From positions 61,470-125,469 of the forward strand of contig JAKEHY010000001.1 of assembly GCA_022614805.1 (NCBI GenBank): a DNA stretch of 64,000 nucleotides, in the 5' to 3' direction. Below, in pieces: positions 1 through 9,400 of the stretch. This DNA is from Candidatus Zixiibacteriota bacterium. Its GTDB lineage: Bacteria; Zixibacteria; MSB-5A5; DSPP01. How positions within the stretch are numbered: the stretch's first letter is position 1; every line of letters begins with the position of its first letter. The notes below the pieces were generated by a model, which was given only the letters and a program-made list of their open reading frames with translations, was not told where the DNA came from and ran no database searches. The position numbers and the translations under genes were made by a program.

Positions 1-70
1 CACTTCTTGGCGTCCCTGGATAAGTGCATCATAACCTTCTCATATTACGCAAAACCGGGCCAAAATGGCA

Positions 71-84
71 ACAAAATTTTTTGT
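71..84. promoter_or_regulatory. Putative operator O1 (ACAAAA-TT-TTTTGT)
   Basis: A perfect 6+2+6 palindrome lies 62 bases upstream of the TPR/Fis gene start. It has the same RCAAAA-N2-TTTTGY form as the two palindromes at 1812-1825 and 1834-1847 in front of the next gene. I infer an autoregulatory operator. No convincing -35/-10 pair could be placed around it. Confidence 0.4.
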
Positions 85-145
85 CTTGCTAACGCCATTC
101 GCCTGCCTTAACTTATGCCCAAGTGGATTATTGAGGTAGGGTCAC

Positions 146-1807
146 ATGGAGTTCGCCAGGAAAGGAAGCGTTTTCTTGCGAAAAGAAAGCATCGACACCG
201 AGCTTCAAACCGAAGAGCCCTCCATAGTCGAGGCCTTGAACCAGGCCGAGGCTCTAATTCAGTCCAAGCGCTACCAAGAAGCTCGCAGCAAGCTTCAAAA
301 AATATCCCTCAATCTCCAAATCACGGGCGTCTGCGACGAATCGTGGCGTTATCACTACTTGTGCGGCCTGACTTATTTTTGGTTGGGAGAGCAAACAGAG
401 GCCTGGAAGGAAGCCGAAGAGGCCCTGCAGACATTCACGCGGGCTCACCAGCTCGTTGTCCTGCCGAAATCGGACGAGCTACCCGCCTTGGTGGCGAAAA
501 ATCTGAAAAACCTGCGCACCATAGAATTGGCTTTGCTGGATGGATTGGAAGGCCAAATTTCGGATGAAAACGGGCGAAAACAGGAAACTCTGGAACGCCG
601 AATCGCCGAGATTTCCGCTTCCCTGGAACAACTGACCCCCCTGGCTAAACTGCACCAATTGGCCGGCAACATCCTTAGACCTTTGGGAAAACTGCCCGAG
701 GCGCTTGAGCATCTGGAATGGGCCGCCACCGGTTTTCGGCTTACAGGGGACTGGACTTCCCTCGCCGAGACGCTAAACAAGGCCGCTTTGGCGCGCATGG
801 CGTTGGGAGAACTGCCATCTGCCCTCCAAGTCCTCGAACAAGCCAGATATTATTGCCTTAAAGCCAAGGACCACCGTTATCTCGAATTAGTTATTCATTC
901 AAATATGGCCATTTGCCAGCTTTTGGGCGGCAACTGGAGGCCACCACTCTCCACCCTCTCGGAGCTACTGCCCGAAGCAAAAAATTCGAACGATTTTCCA
1001 AGGTATAGCAATACCTTGCTGCTTTGGGGTTGGGCCAACCTCTTGGGGGGCCGGTTGAGACAGACCCGCCGGGCCATCGTCGAAGCCCGCCACATTGCGG
1101 CAGAAAAAAACCTCGTCGGCTTTCTGAAAGTTTCTTATGGATTTTCGGCTGATTTGGCAATCGCCGAGGGCCGTTTGGAGGAAGCGGAGAAATACATAAA
1201 GACCCTATTGGAGCTTTCCCGGTCAACGACGCCTGGCGGCGAGCACGTAGCCCAGGCCTGGCAGGTGCTGGGGGAAATATATATAGCACGAAAAGAATAC
1301 GCCCGGGCCCTTAAAGCCCTCGCCGTCTGTTTGGAACAGTTGTCCAAACAGCCGGAAAGATGGGTAGAAGGGGCCGTTTACCGCGGGATGGGAATTTGCC
1401 ACGCCAAATCGGGCCTGCTCCGGCTTGCGCGCAAGGAGTTCAAAAAATCCTGTGAAATTTTTGAGCTCTGCAGCAACCAGTGGGAAAAGGCCAAAACCAT
1501 TGTGGCCGCAGCCGAATCCGGCGTTTATACCCGAGCCGAAATGGAACCAGACATCGCCTGGGCGAAAGAGGTTTTTAAAAGGCTGGAACACCCGGCTTGG
1601 ATTAAAAGGGCGCGGGCTTTTCTAAAGAAACCAAAAAACTCCGGCCGGAAGGTTCCTCTCCCATTAACCCGAGAGCGAACCGAACGAGAACAAATCGTTA
1701 GAGCTTTGTTAAGCTGCAACGGCAACATCACCCAAGCCGCCAAAAAGCTTGGCCTTTTGCGCCAAACCCTACAGTATAAAATCCACCACTACGGGATAGA
1801 AGTCTAA
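146..1807 (+). CDS. TPR-repeat protein with C-terminal Fis-type HTH (putative transcriptional regulator)
   Basis: A 553-residue cytoplasmic protein without signal peptide or membrane segment. Residues about 25-500 are a run of amphipathic helical pairs typical of tetratricopeptide repeats (for example LGKLPEALEHLEWAA and ARKEYARALKALAVCLEQL). The last 44 residues are a Fis/HTH_8 helix-turn-helix (ITQAAKKLGLLRQTLQYKI), the DNA-binding module that ends NtrC-type activators. The sigma-54 AAA+ domain that normally precedes it is absent, so TPRs take the place of the ATPase. The ATG at 146 has a GAGGTAGGG ribosome-binding site. The next gene in the same direction is a secreted subtilisin, and shared palindromes precede both. 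Regulator function is inferred from the HTH and context; the signal sensed by the TPRs is unknown. Confidence 0.75.
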   Translation: MEFARKGSVFLRKESIDTELQTEEPSIVEALNQAEALIQSKRYQEARSKLQKISLNLQITGVCDESWRYHYLCGLTYFWLGEQTEAWKEAEEALQTFTRAHQLVVLPKSDELPALVAKNLKNLRTIELALLDGLEGQISDENGRKQETLERRIAEISASLEQLTPLAKLHQLAGNILRPLGKLPEALEHLEWAATGFRLTGDWTSLAETLNKAALARMALGELPSALQVLEQARYYCLKAKDHRYLELVIHSNMAICQLLGGNWRPPLSTLSELLPEAKNSNDFPRYSNTLLLWGWANLLGGRLRQTRRAIVEARHIAAEKNLVGFLKVSYGFSADLAIAEGRLEEAEKYIKTLLELSRSTTPGGEHVAQAWQVLGEIYIARKEYARALKALAVCLEQLSKQPERWVEGAVYRGMGICHAKSGLLRLARKEFKKSCEIFELCSNQWEKAKTIVAAAESGVYTRAEMEPDIAWAKEVFKRLEHPAWIKRARAFLKKPKNSGRKVPLPLTRERTEREQIVRALLSCNGNITQAAKKLGLLRQTLQYKIHHYGIEV

Positions 1808-1811
1808 CCCC

Positions 1812-1825
1812 GCAAAACATTTTGC
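1812..1825. promoter_or_regulatory. Putative operator O2 (GCAAAA-CA-TTTTGC)
   Basis: A 6+2+6 inverted repeat just after the TPR/Fis gene and 170 bases upstream of the subtilisin start. It is the first of two tandem copies whose centres are 22 bp apart, i.e. two helical turns, as expected for side-by-side dimer binding. Overlap with a read-through terminator function cannot be excluded. Confidence 0.45.
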
Positions 1826-1833
1826 AGGGGGGT

Positions 1834-1847
1834 GCAAAAATTTTTGC
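1834..1847. promoter_or_regulatory. Putative operator O3 (GCAAAA-AT-TTTTGC)
   Basis: A perfect 14-bp palindrome and the second tandem copy of the RCAAAA-N2-TTTTGY site, 22 bp centre-to-centre from O2. Half-site-like GCAAAACCGG strings also occur at 49-58 and 1895-1904. Confidence 0.45.
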
Positions 1848-1994
1848 GTTGCTCCCCTTCCACTGGCAATGTTTTATCCGACTACAAAGAGGCTGCAAAA
1901 CCGGCCTTTAGAAAGGAGGACTAGAACATTAAAACCTGTTGCCAGAAGGACGAAGGCTAAAAAATTGAAACCTTTAATTTTTGTAGGAGGATTT

Positions 1995-4469
1995 ATGAAA
2001 TGTTTTTGGTTACTTTCGGTTCTTACAGCCATAGCCACTTGCAGTTTCGCTTCCGGAAGCAGAGATGCGGATTACGCACCTGGTGTGCTTTATGTCACTT
2101 TCCGACCCGGCTCAATTGATTCCATCTGGCACGACGCTGCCGGGGTTATACGGTGCGGCATTCCGTATATTGACTCGTTAAACCAGGCCAATCATTGCCG
2201 GGATTTTCGGTTCATCGGTCACCCAGCTTTATCATTAAGCAAGAACGATTATCACATCATCTTGCCCGAAAATGCCGATATTCCATCCTTAGCTGCCGCA
2301 TATCGGGCCGAACCAAAAATCCGGTGGGCACGGGCGGACCACTACGCTAAGTTGCAATTCACTCCTAATGATCCATACTTTTCAGGTGTAAATCCGGGAA
2401 ACGAATGCTATCAATGGAATATGGACGAAGCCCACTGTAAGTTCGAAAAGGCTTGGGACATAACTCAAGGCGACACCAGCGTGGTGATTGCTATAATTGA
2501 TAATGGCTTTTTCTACAACCATCCGGACATAAAGGGAAATGTGTGGATAAACGGGCCTGAAGATTTCAACGGCAATGGTAGTTTCGAGCCGTGGCGCAGC
2601 GATTCCACCGTCCCGGGCGATTTGAACGGTATCGACAATGACGGCAATGGTTTCATCGACGACGTAATCGGGTATAATTTTCCGTACGGCGGGCCGCCTG
2701 ACCCTTACATTCAAATAGACGGGCATGGAACATTTGTTGCCAGCATTGCGTCGGCTGTCACGAACAACTTAGCGGGCATAAGTGGCGCTGGATTTAAATG
2801 CCGCCTCATGCTTATAAGCGCGTATCGTGAATCTCCGGCCGCCGTCAGCAATTTGGTAAGCGCGATACAATATGCCACTAAGATGCAGGCTGATGTGATA
2901 AACATGAGTTGGGTGGTACCCGCCAATCCTTTTTTCGATTCAGCGATGGCCCTGGCTATTGATTCGGCTTATGCCAGAAACATCCTGCTGGTTGGGGGGG
3001 CGGGCAACTCAGCAGGGGAACAAGTAATCTATCCAGCCGCTTACCACAAGGTCCTCTCGGTGACTGGTGTGGAGTATAATGATGTTCTCCATTCAAAAGT
3101 TACCTATAATGACTCAGTAGACCTTTCTGCTCCTGTTAGAGCTTGGGGGGCGTATTACAAGGGGATATCCCCTCCACACCAGCCAATTTACAATTACAGC
3201 AACTCCGGGCCAGGGTATCACCCACCTTGTGAAAACGGTATACCTTGTGTGTGTCCAGAGTGGGACACATTGCCACCTTTGACTTATGGAACTTCCTTCT
3301 CGGCACCTTTGGTGGCAGGAGCGGCAGCATTGGTCAAATCAATCTATCCAAATATGACAAACCTGCAAATTATGGCCAAGCTGCGAACCTCGACGGATAA
3401 TATAGATCAAGCTAACTCAGGGCAACCCTGGGCTGGCAAAATTGGAACGGGACGACTAAATGCCTTTAAGGCCGTTACTTACTTTGATACCATTCCGAGG
3501 GCAGCTAACGACACAACCTTATCAGGGACCGTGTACGTTTCAGGTGATATAATCGTTCCCGCTGGTAAAACGTTGACTTTAGCGGCCGGAACCAGATTGA
3601 AGTTTATCCCGGGGGATGTGATGGGTAGTATCGGTAATCCCAGCCCTAACAAGTCCCAGATAATTGTCAAAGGGACGCTACGGATGATAGGAGCCCAAAG
3701 TGATTCAATTGTTCTCACTTCTTTTTCTTCAACCCCAGCAAATGGAGATTGGAGCGGGATTTTGGTTGCTCATCCCGGGCGAATGGAAATGGAATTCGCT
3801 CGCATTAGCTACGCCGATACAGCCATTTCCGTTCAAGGCGACACGGCCACTGTGTTGGTCTATAATTCAACGTTTAACTATTTCAAAACAGCGGCCGTTT
3901 ACAGCAAAAGTGCCAAGACCCGGCTTGGTGGAATTGTGCCGATTCCCAACCCGCCAGATTGCGGAAAAAACAACTTCTTGATGAACACGGCCACCTCCGG
4001 AGCGAAAGCTGTGATAAAGTCCACCTCCCCCGGGGGTACCGTGAAAGCAGAAGGGAACTGGTGGTCGCAGGCGCCGCCGCAATCAGTTTGGTTTGTGGGT
4101 AGTGTGGACCGTACTCCCTATCTTACCGGACCTGCACATCCCGACTCCTGTGGAGGCGGACTCCCTAAAATTGCCGGAACAACAATTCCGCTCAAATTTG
4201 AACTGCGGCAAAATTACCCCAACCCGTTCAACGCCAACACCAACATTTCGTTCCACCTAGTTGCAGCCTCGAAGGTTGAGTTGGTAGTTTACAATATACT
4301 TGGGGCGAGGGTGCGAACGCTGGTAGATGATACCCGACCGGCCGGCACCTATGAAGCTGTTTTCGATGGTCGGGATGATAAAGGGAGAACACTCTCCTCC
4401 GGCACCTATTTCTACAAACTAACTGCGGGGGACAAAGTCGTCACAAAGCAAATGGTGCTCGTGAAGTAA
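1995..4469 (+). CDS. Secreted subtilisin-family (S8) serine peptidase with T9SS-type C-terminal sorting domain
   Basis: The start is placed at the ATG at 1995, preceded by GTAGGAGG and followed by a signal peptide (MKCFWLLSVLTAIATCSFAS); the in-frame ATG at 1869 gives a basic, signal-less extension. The 824-residue product has the S8 catalytic triad Asp169 (AIIDNG), His244 (DGHGTF) and Ser434 (GTSFSAP), with the oxyanion Asn in GGAGNSAG. A middle region of about 220 residues has beta-rich, right-handed-helix-like character. The last 95 residues are a FlgD/T9SS type A sorting domain (NYPNPFNANTNISF, YNILGARVRTL, SGTYFYKL). The protein is probably exported by Sec and then moved to the surface or medium by a type IX-like route. 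A strong terminator follows directly. Confidence 0.9.
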   Translation: MKCFWLLSVLTAIATCSFASGSRDADYAPGVLYVTFRPGSIDSIWHDAAGVIRCGIPYIDSLNQANHCRDFRFIGHPALSLSKNDYHIILPENADIPSLAAAYRAEPKIRWARADHYAKLQFTPNDPYFSGVNPGNECYQWNMDEAHCKFEKAWDITQGDTSVVIAIIDNGFFYNHPDIKGNVWINGPEDFNGNGSFEPWRSDSTVPGDLNGIDNDGNGFIDDVIGYNFPYGGPPDPYIQIDGHGTFVASIASAVTNNLAGISGAGFKCRLMLISAYRESPAAVSNLVSAIQYATKMQADVINMSWVVPANPFFDSAMALAIDSAYARNILLVGGAGNSAGEQVIYPAAYHKVLSVTGVEYNDVLHSKVTYNDSVDLSAPVRAWGAYYKGISPPHQPIYNYSNSGPGYHPPCENGIPCVCPEWDTLPPLTYGTSFSAPLVAGAAALVKSIYPNMTNLQIMAKLRTSTDNIDQANSGQPWAGKIGTGRLNAFKAVTYFDTIPRAANDTTLSGTVYVSGDIIVPAGKTLTLAAGTRLKFIPGDVMGSIGNPSPNKSQIIVKGTLRMIGAQSDSIVLTSFSSTPANGDWSGILVAHPGRMEMEFARISYADTAISVQGDTATVLVYNSTFNYFKTAAVYSKSAKTRLGGIVPIPNPPDCGKNNFLMNTATSGAKAVIKSTSPGGTVKAEGNWWSQAPPQSVWFVGSVDRTPYLTGPAHPDSCGGGLPKIAGTTIPLKFELRQNYPNPFNANTNISFHLVAASKVELVVYNILGARVRTLVDDTRPAGTYEAVFDGRDDKGRTLSSGTYFYKLTAGDKVVTKQMVLVK

Positions 4470-4488
4470 TTCCACACGAATCAACTCC

Positions 4489-4522
4489 AAAGGGCAGCCT
4501 TCCGGCTGCCCTTTATTTTTTC
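4489..4522 (+). terminator. Rho-independent terminator of the subtilisin gene
   Basis: A perfect 11-bp stem (AAAGGGCAGCC / GGCTGCCCTTT) with the tetraloop TTCC is followed by ATTTTTTT. It lies 20 bases after the stop codon. Confidence 0.9.
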
Positions 4523-4570
4523 CCCAAACACTAAAGTAAACCCCCAAACCGGACGAATAAGTTATTGGAG

Positions 4571-4957
4571 ATGGATGACTTAAAGCAAAAAAGTTTGAAC
4601 GCCCGGCTGCGCAAAACCAACCTCACGGTTTTTGAAGCGCGGGATGGTTTGGTGGAAAGCTTTTGCCTGACCAACCGCACCGTCATCGACGGCGGAAAAA
4701 CGGTCGTGCGCCACGACCCCAAGGCCTGCGAGCTGGACCGTATGACGGAGGCTTTGGCCAAAGCCACCTTCCGCGAAACGGGCGGCGACTACCATCTGCC
4801 GACGTTGGAAAATCTGTACAAGGTCAAGGATATCCTCGAAGCCAAGCTGAAGTTCAATGCCCGCCCGCAGGAAATCTACCGCCGCCACCAAACCGCCTGT
4901 CAGCAGCTTTTGGAAAAGGCCTCCATCCCCGTCTTCGACCACGCCGAAAAGAAGTAA
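4571..4957 (+). CDS. Hypothetical protein, 128 residues
   Basis: An open frame between the subtilisin terminator and the convergent end of the BamA-like gene, whose stop lies at 4958 immediately after this one. The ATG at 4571 directly abuts a GGAG; a TTG at 4565 is an alternative. The product is soluble, charged and mostly helical, with no signal peptide (ending IPVFDHAEKK). I recognise no family. Codon use resembles the neighbours and the frame is the only long one here, so I regard it as a real but unassigned gene. Confidence 0.55.
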   Translation: MDDLKQKSLNARLRKTNLTVFEARDGLVESFCLTNRTVIDGGKTVVRHDPKACELDRMTEALAKATFRETGGDYHLPTLENLYKVKDILEAKLKFNARPQEIYRRHQTACQQLLEKASIPVFDHAEKK

Positions 4958-6457
4958 CTACAGCTCCCCAGCCAGGCGAAGATAGACGATACCGTCTTTA
5001 ACTTTTCCCTTTTCTCCCCAGCCGACGGCCAGGACCAACCGTTCGGCGCCGGCGGAAAGACCCAGCCCAAAGCCGGGCTTGAATTGGTCGGAAACCGAAA
5101 GCCCCGAATAATTTTTGCCGACCGAAAAATGGGCAAAATCAAAAAAACCGAACAGGTAATCCTTCGCCCCCAAGTGTAATCGCGGCTCCACCCGCCCGGA
5201 GAAATAACGGGTGGCCGGCAGGCTCTCATCCAGATACCCCCGCAGGCTGCCGTATCCGCCGAGATAGAACAAATCCGAGCGGGTGAAAAGAAAGGCGGGC
5301 AAAAACTTTGCCCCCCCTTTGCTCCGCAGGTAGAGCTTCCAAGCGGAGTTGATGGGAAAACTCTTCGCTGCTTCCAAGCCAACCTGTTTGGGTGTTCCCG
5401 ACTGAACGTTTGCTCCATAAAAAACCCGTTTGTAGGCGGCCTGAACCTCCACGGCCAAATATCCGTAATCCGATAACCGCTCTTCCCCTTTTTTGATGCC
5501 AATGCCCAGCCGGTATTCCCGGGCGGCGGCGCTGTCGTGGACGGAAGACTCCGACCGTTCGCGCGGCGTCACCCGCCCATAACCGAAATGCAGGCTTCCC
5601 TTCCATCCCCCCGCAATCAAGGCTGAAATTCCCGCATCGGCTGAAAAACGGAAGAAGCGCTCCTCCCTTTCCTCCTGGCTTAAACGGCCGGACAAATAAA
5701 ACACCGCCGGGGCCAAAAAGAAATCCTGATAGCCGAACGAAAGCAACCGCGTGCCCGAATTCGGCCTCTCCCAGCGAAAATCCGTCTCCCGCCCGATCTT
5801 CCCCAACGTAACCAGCCGGATGGAGAGCTCTCCAAAAGTTCCCTTTTCCGCACCGGTTGGCAGATATCCCAATCCCCCTTCCACCCGGTTTTTTGAACGC
5901 CGCAAAAGGGGCAGCTCCAGGCGGGCGTAGGAAAAATCCGGCCCTCCCGCCAGCTTCGGCTCCCCGCTCCAGACCAGCTCCGGATACTGTTTGGAGCGGC
6001 CCTTAAAAACTTCAATTTCCCGCTCGTCGAAATAACCGGGATGAAACGCCAGCATCCGGGTCAGCTGCTTCTGTTCTCCCGCCGAAAAACCGGGGCATCG
6101 GATTTCCGAAAGGTAAACCGCCGGCCCAACGATAATCGAGAGGCCAAGCCGCACCCGGCCCGGCGATGGTTCTTCAACCGTCGGCGATATTTCGGCGAAC
6201 GGAAAACTGTTTTGCGAATAGAAATGCAAGAGGCCGGATATAACCTCTTCAAGATTTTCCCGTCCGCCCGGTTTTCCCTTCCATCGGGCAAAAGTTTCCT
6301 GTTTCCACCGGTCAAAAACCGAGTCGCCGGGCGAAGCCGTGACATCCTCAAGAATCAATGAGGAATCTCCATAACCGCTTTTGATTTCCTTTCCAGCCAA
6401 AGCGGACGTCAAAAAAAGTGAAAGAAATGTAACGAAGGCGAAAATTAAACTTTTCAT
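4958..6457 (-). CDS. BamA/TamA-like (Omp85 family) outer-membrane protein
   Basis: 499 residues beginning with a signal peptide (MKSLIFAFVTFLSLFLTSALAG). Residues about 70-165 read like one or two POTRA-type domains. The remainder is a bacterial surface antigen (D15) barrel with alternating aromatic/polar strands, the family signature GGYGSLRGY near residue 400, and a final strand ending in RLAGEL. It is shorter than true BamA (about 800 residues), which points to a specialised translocator such as TamA or a two-partner secretion barrel. It is the last gene of the surface operon; its ATG shares one base with the upstream stop (TGATG), implying translational coupling. A role in inserting or exporting the products of this operon is inferred. 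Confidence 0.8.
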   Translation of the reverse strand: MKSLIFAFVTFLSLFLTSALAGKEIKSGYGDSSLILEDVTASPGDSVFDRWKQETFARWKGKPGGRENLEEVISGLLHFYSQNSFPFAEISPTVEEPSPGRVRLGLSIIVGPAVYLSEIRCPGFSAGEQKQLTRMLAFHPGYFDEREIEVFKGRSKQYPELVWSGEPKLAGGPDFSYARLELPLLRRSKNRVEGGLGYLPTGAEKGTFGELSIRLVTLGKIGRETDFRWERPNSGTRLLSFGYQDFFLAPAVFYLSGRLSQEEREERFFRFSADAGISALIAGGWKGSLHFGYGRVTPRERSESSVHDSAAAREYRLGIGIKKGEERLSDYGYLAVEVQAAYKRVFYGANVQSGTPKQVGLEAAKSFPINSAWKLYLRSKGGAKFLPAFLFTRSDLFYLGGYGSLRGYLDESLPATRYFSGRVEPRLHLGAKDYLFGFFDFAHFSVGKNYSGLSVSDQFKPGFGLGLSAGAERLVLAVGWGEKGKVKDGIVYLRLAGEL

Positions 6458-9400
6458 CAGAACAGGTAGCTTAAATGGGTGCTCGCGCGCTGGCTTGCCC
6501 CCAGCCGGGGGCGCTGGGTGCCCAAAAAAGAACCGGTTGCGGACAGTTTCGGCCCAATTCGGTATTCCAGATTCAAACTGTAATCCAGGTTCGCCCCCTT
6601 CAAATTCCCCTCCGCCTGCTCGAAAGAGGCCGGTTCGTCAAAAACCCGCGTTAGTCCCACCCCGGCTTCCGCCCGCCCCCTTCCCGGAAAGGAAAGAATC
6701 AGCTTGGGAGACGAACCGGCCAAAAGGGAAGGCTTTCCAGTGATTTGCTCCTTATCCCGATACAACCGCCCCCCCAGGGAAAAACTGACGGTGCGATTGA
6801 AAGCATACAGCCACTCGCTTTTGAACCCGACCCCTCGAATCTTGAATGGCGACCAAAATCCCAAAGAAGAGTTCTTTTGCAAATATCCCAGAGCGTAGTT
6901 CTGGGTCAGTTTTTCTCCGTAAAAGCTGACGGCAAAATCCAGTTTCCTTTCGTTCCGGCCCGACCCGGCATAAAACGAGGCGGAACCGGCCGCGGTGCTT
7001 AAATAGCTTCTTCTGCTGTTCCGCTCCTGCCACAAAAGCTCCCAGCGGGACTTCCGTGTTTCGGGGGAATAGGCGACGGTTTGCCTGAACTCCAATTCGT
7101 GCCGCCGGCTTTCGGACAACCCCAAAACCGGGAGAATGGCCGTCCTTTCCTTCGGGCGGGTAAAGTCGCCGTCAAAAGAAAAACTCGCCCGGCAGGAGAC
7201 CTGCGACCAAAAACCGGCGGTTGTACCAAAGCGGTGATACGGCTCCCAACCCATCTCCCAGTTCTGCCGCACGCGATAGACGGCCAAAGTCTCCCCGGCC
7301 GGTTCGGAAACGAGCGTGAAATTCCCGTACGGGTCGGAAACGTAGCCGCCGTTTTCGTAGCGGTAACTTCCGTTCCCGGCTCCGACGTCGGCGTACGAAT
7401 AAACCTCGGAAGGAGCCTCCACCGGCGAAAGCTCGTGCAAAAAAACCAGCCGCTTTCCGCCGTCCAGATAGTTGCTCTTCAAAAACAAATACCCCTTTCC
7501 GAAATCCCGGCCGCGCTCGTCCGTCCGCCGCCAGCCGACCATCCCTTCGGTGCTGAATTTCTCCCCCACTCGGACGGGGGAACTTCCGAGCCGCATCTGG
7601 ACAAACCGCGAAACGACCCCCCAGCCGGAGGCACCGGAGGTTGCCGACTCTTCGTTTGGATACCCGGCCCGGTTGCCAAAGGAAGTCTCCAAAAAGTACG
7701 TTTTATACTCGATTTTTTCCCCCCAGCGCTGCCGGATTTCGAGATTCCGGCCCAAAAACGGGTTTCCTTTTTCCCTTTCCACGCTTGAAGTGACGGCAAA
7801 CGAACCCCATCTTCCGGTGGCAGAATTTTTTGTGCGGTAATGCCCGGATTGCCTGTTCGACCGCCCCGCCTCCGTGCGGCTCTCCAATGTCAACCACCCA
7901 AAAGGGGAAAGGGAAACTTCCGACTCTCCCAAACCGTTCTGTCTCCCGTCGGCCAGCGCCAGTCCCCCCAGGTTGAAGCGGCTTTGCAACCATCCCCCGT
8001 TGACCGCCATCGAAAGCTCCCCCTGCGTCTGGGTTTGATTCTCTTCCCCGGGCAAAAGGTTCCAGCGGTAAGCCGCCTCGTTTTCGTCCCTCCGACCGAG
8101 GTATTGAAAACCGGCCTCCCGTTTTCTTAGACGGCCTTCCACCTTTACCGCCGGAGTTTCCGAACTTTGCCAGCGGAGGCCGCCCACCACGGCACTTCCG
8201 TCCGTTTTGTTGCCCGGCCGACGTGAAAAGAGGTTTGGATTGGCTTCGGAAAAAGCAGCCTCCACAAAGCCCAAAAAATTTCGGGGCCCGAATTCCAATC
8301 CCAAACTGGTTCCCCTATCCGAGCTCGGCATCGGCAAATACAGAACCGGCAGGTAGGCCCCCCTCCCTTTTCCGACGTACTCATAAATGCCACCTCCCAA
8401 ATAGCGGTAATCCCCCGACCCCCTTCGGGCCAGAGAAAAGCTGACCGCAAAGTCGCCTGCGCCCTGACCCACGTAGCGATATTGCCGGCTGCCGGAAGAA
8501 TCCAAAAATGCCGCATAACTTCCTTTTCCCTGGCCGACAAATACGGCCCCCTCCCGCACGGCGGTGGAAGAATCGCTTCCCGCCGCCGCCAGTCGTTCCT
8601 TTTCCTCCGCGGATAACCCGCTCAAAACCGGCGCATCCATCCTATCCCTGGCCGTCAGGTAGCCGGCTCGCAGTCGGATGGTTCCGCCCGCCAGCAAAGC
8701 CGCCGAATGTGCCGCCAGAATATTTTTCGCATACGGCCCGTTCTGAAACTCGTACTCCACCCGAATGCGGGAAAAACCGCTGATGGCCCGGCGGGGGGTA
8801 AAGGTTAAAGACCCGCGTTCATAGTCCACCTCGTAGTCCGCCTCCCGCCCGGAATTTAAAAGCTCTCCGTCCAGATAAACCTTTTCCCTGCCGGGAACGA
8901 CGAAGTTTCGCCCCGAGGCAAAATAGTACGGCCCTTGTTTCCCTTCCTGACCGGCCAACTCGGCCGTCCCAAACTCCCCCGGCCCGGAGCCGAGCCCCAC
9001 CGCCAGGCTTTCCCGGGGCGTATGCACGGCCATTCCGAGCCCGGATATTTTCCGCTCGAAGTTCAAAAAACGGCCGGTGTTTCCCTTGAAGAAAACGTCC
9101 CCCAAGCTCAAATTTCCCTGCGGAAAATTGAAACCGAATCCGATTTGGTCGAACTGTTCCAGCCGCTTGGAAAAATTTCCGGTGCCGGAGGGGAGATTCC
9201 GGTCCGAGAGGTTCGCCGAAAAGCCGACCCGCTCGGAAAGCTTTCCCTTCAACGCCAATGAGAGACTTTGCGAAAACTCCGCATCTCCGGCCGGTGAATA
9301 AGTCAACCCGAACGATTTCTGGCCGGAAATGAAAAATTCCTCCCTCTTAAACCCGGCCCGCTTGTTCTTCAACGGGGCAGCCGCGGAAGGAATCAAAGCC

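Noticed and set aside
1869-1994. N-terminal extension of the subtilisin
   Set aside because: Basic and signal-less; the internal ATG at 1995 has a good ribosome-binding site and starts a signal peptide.
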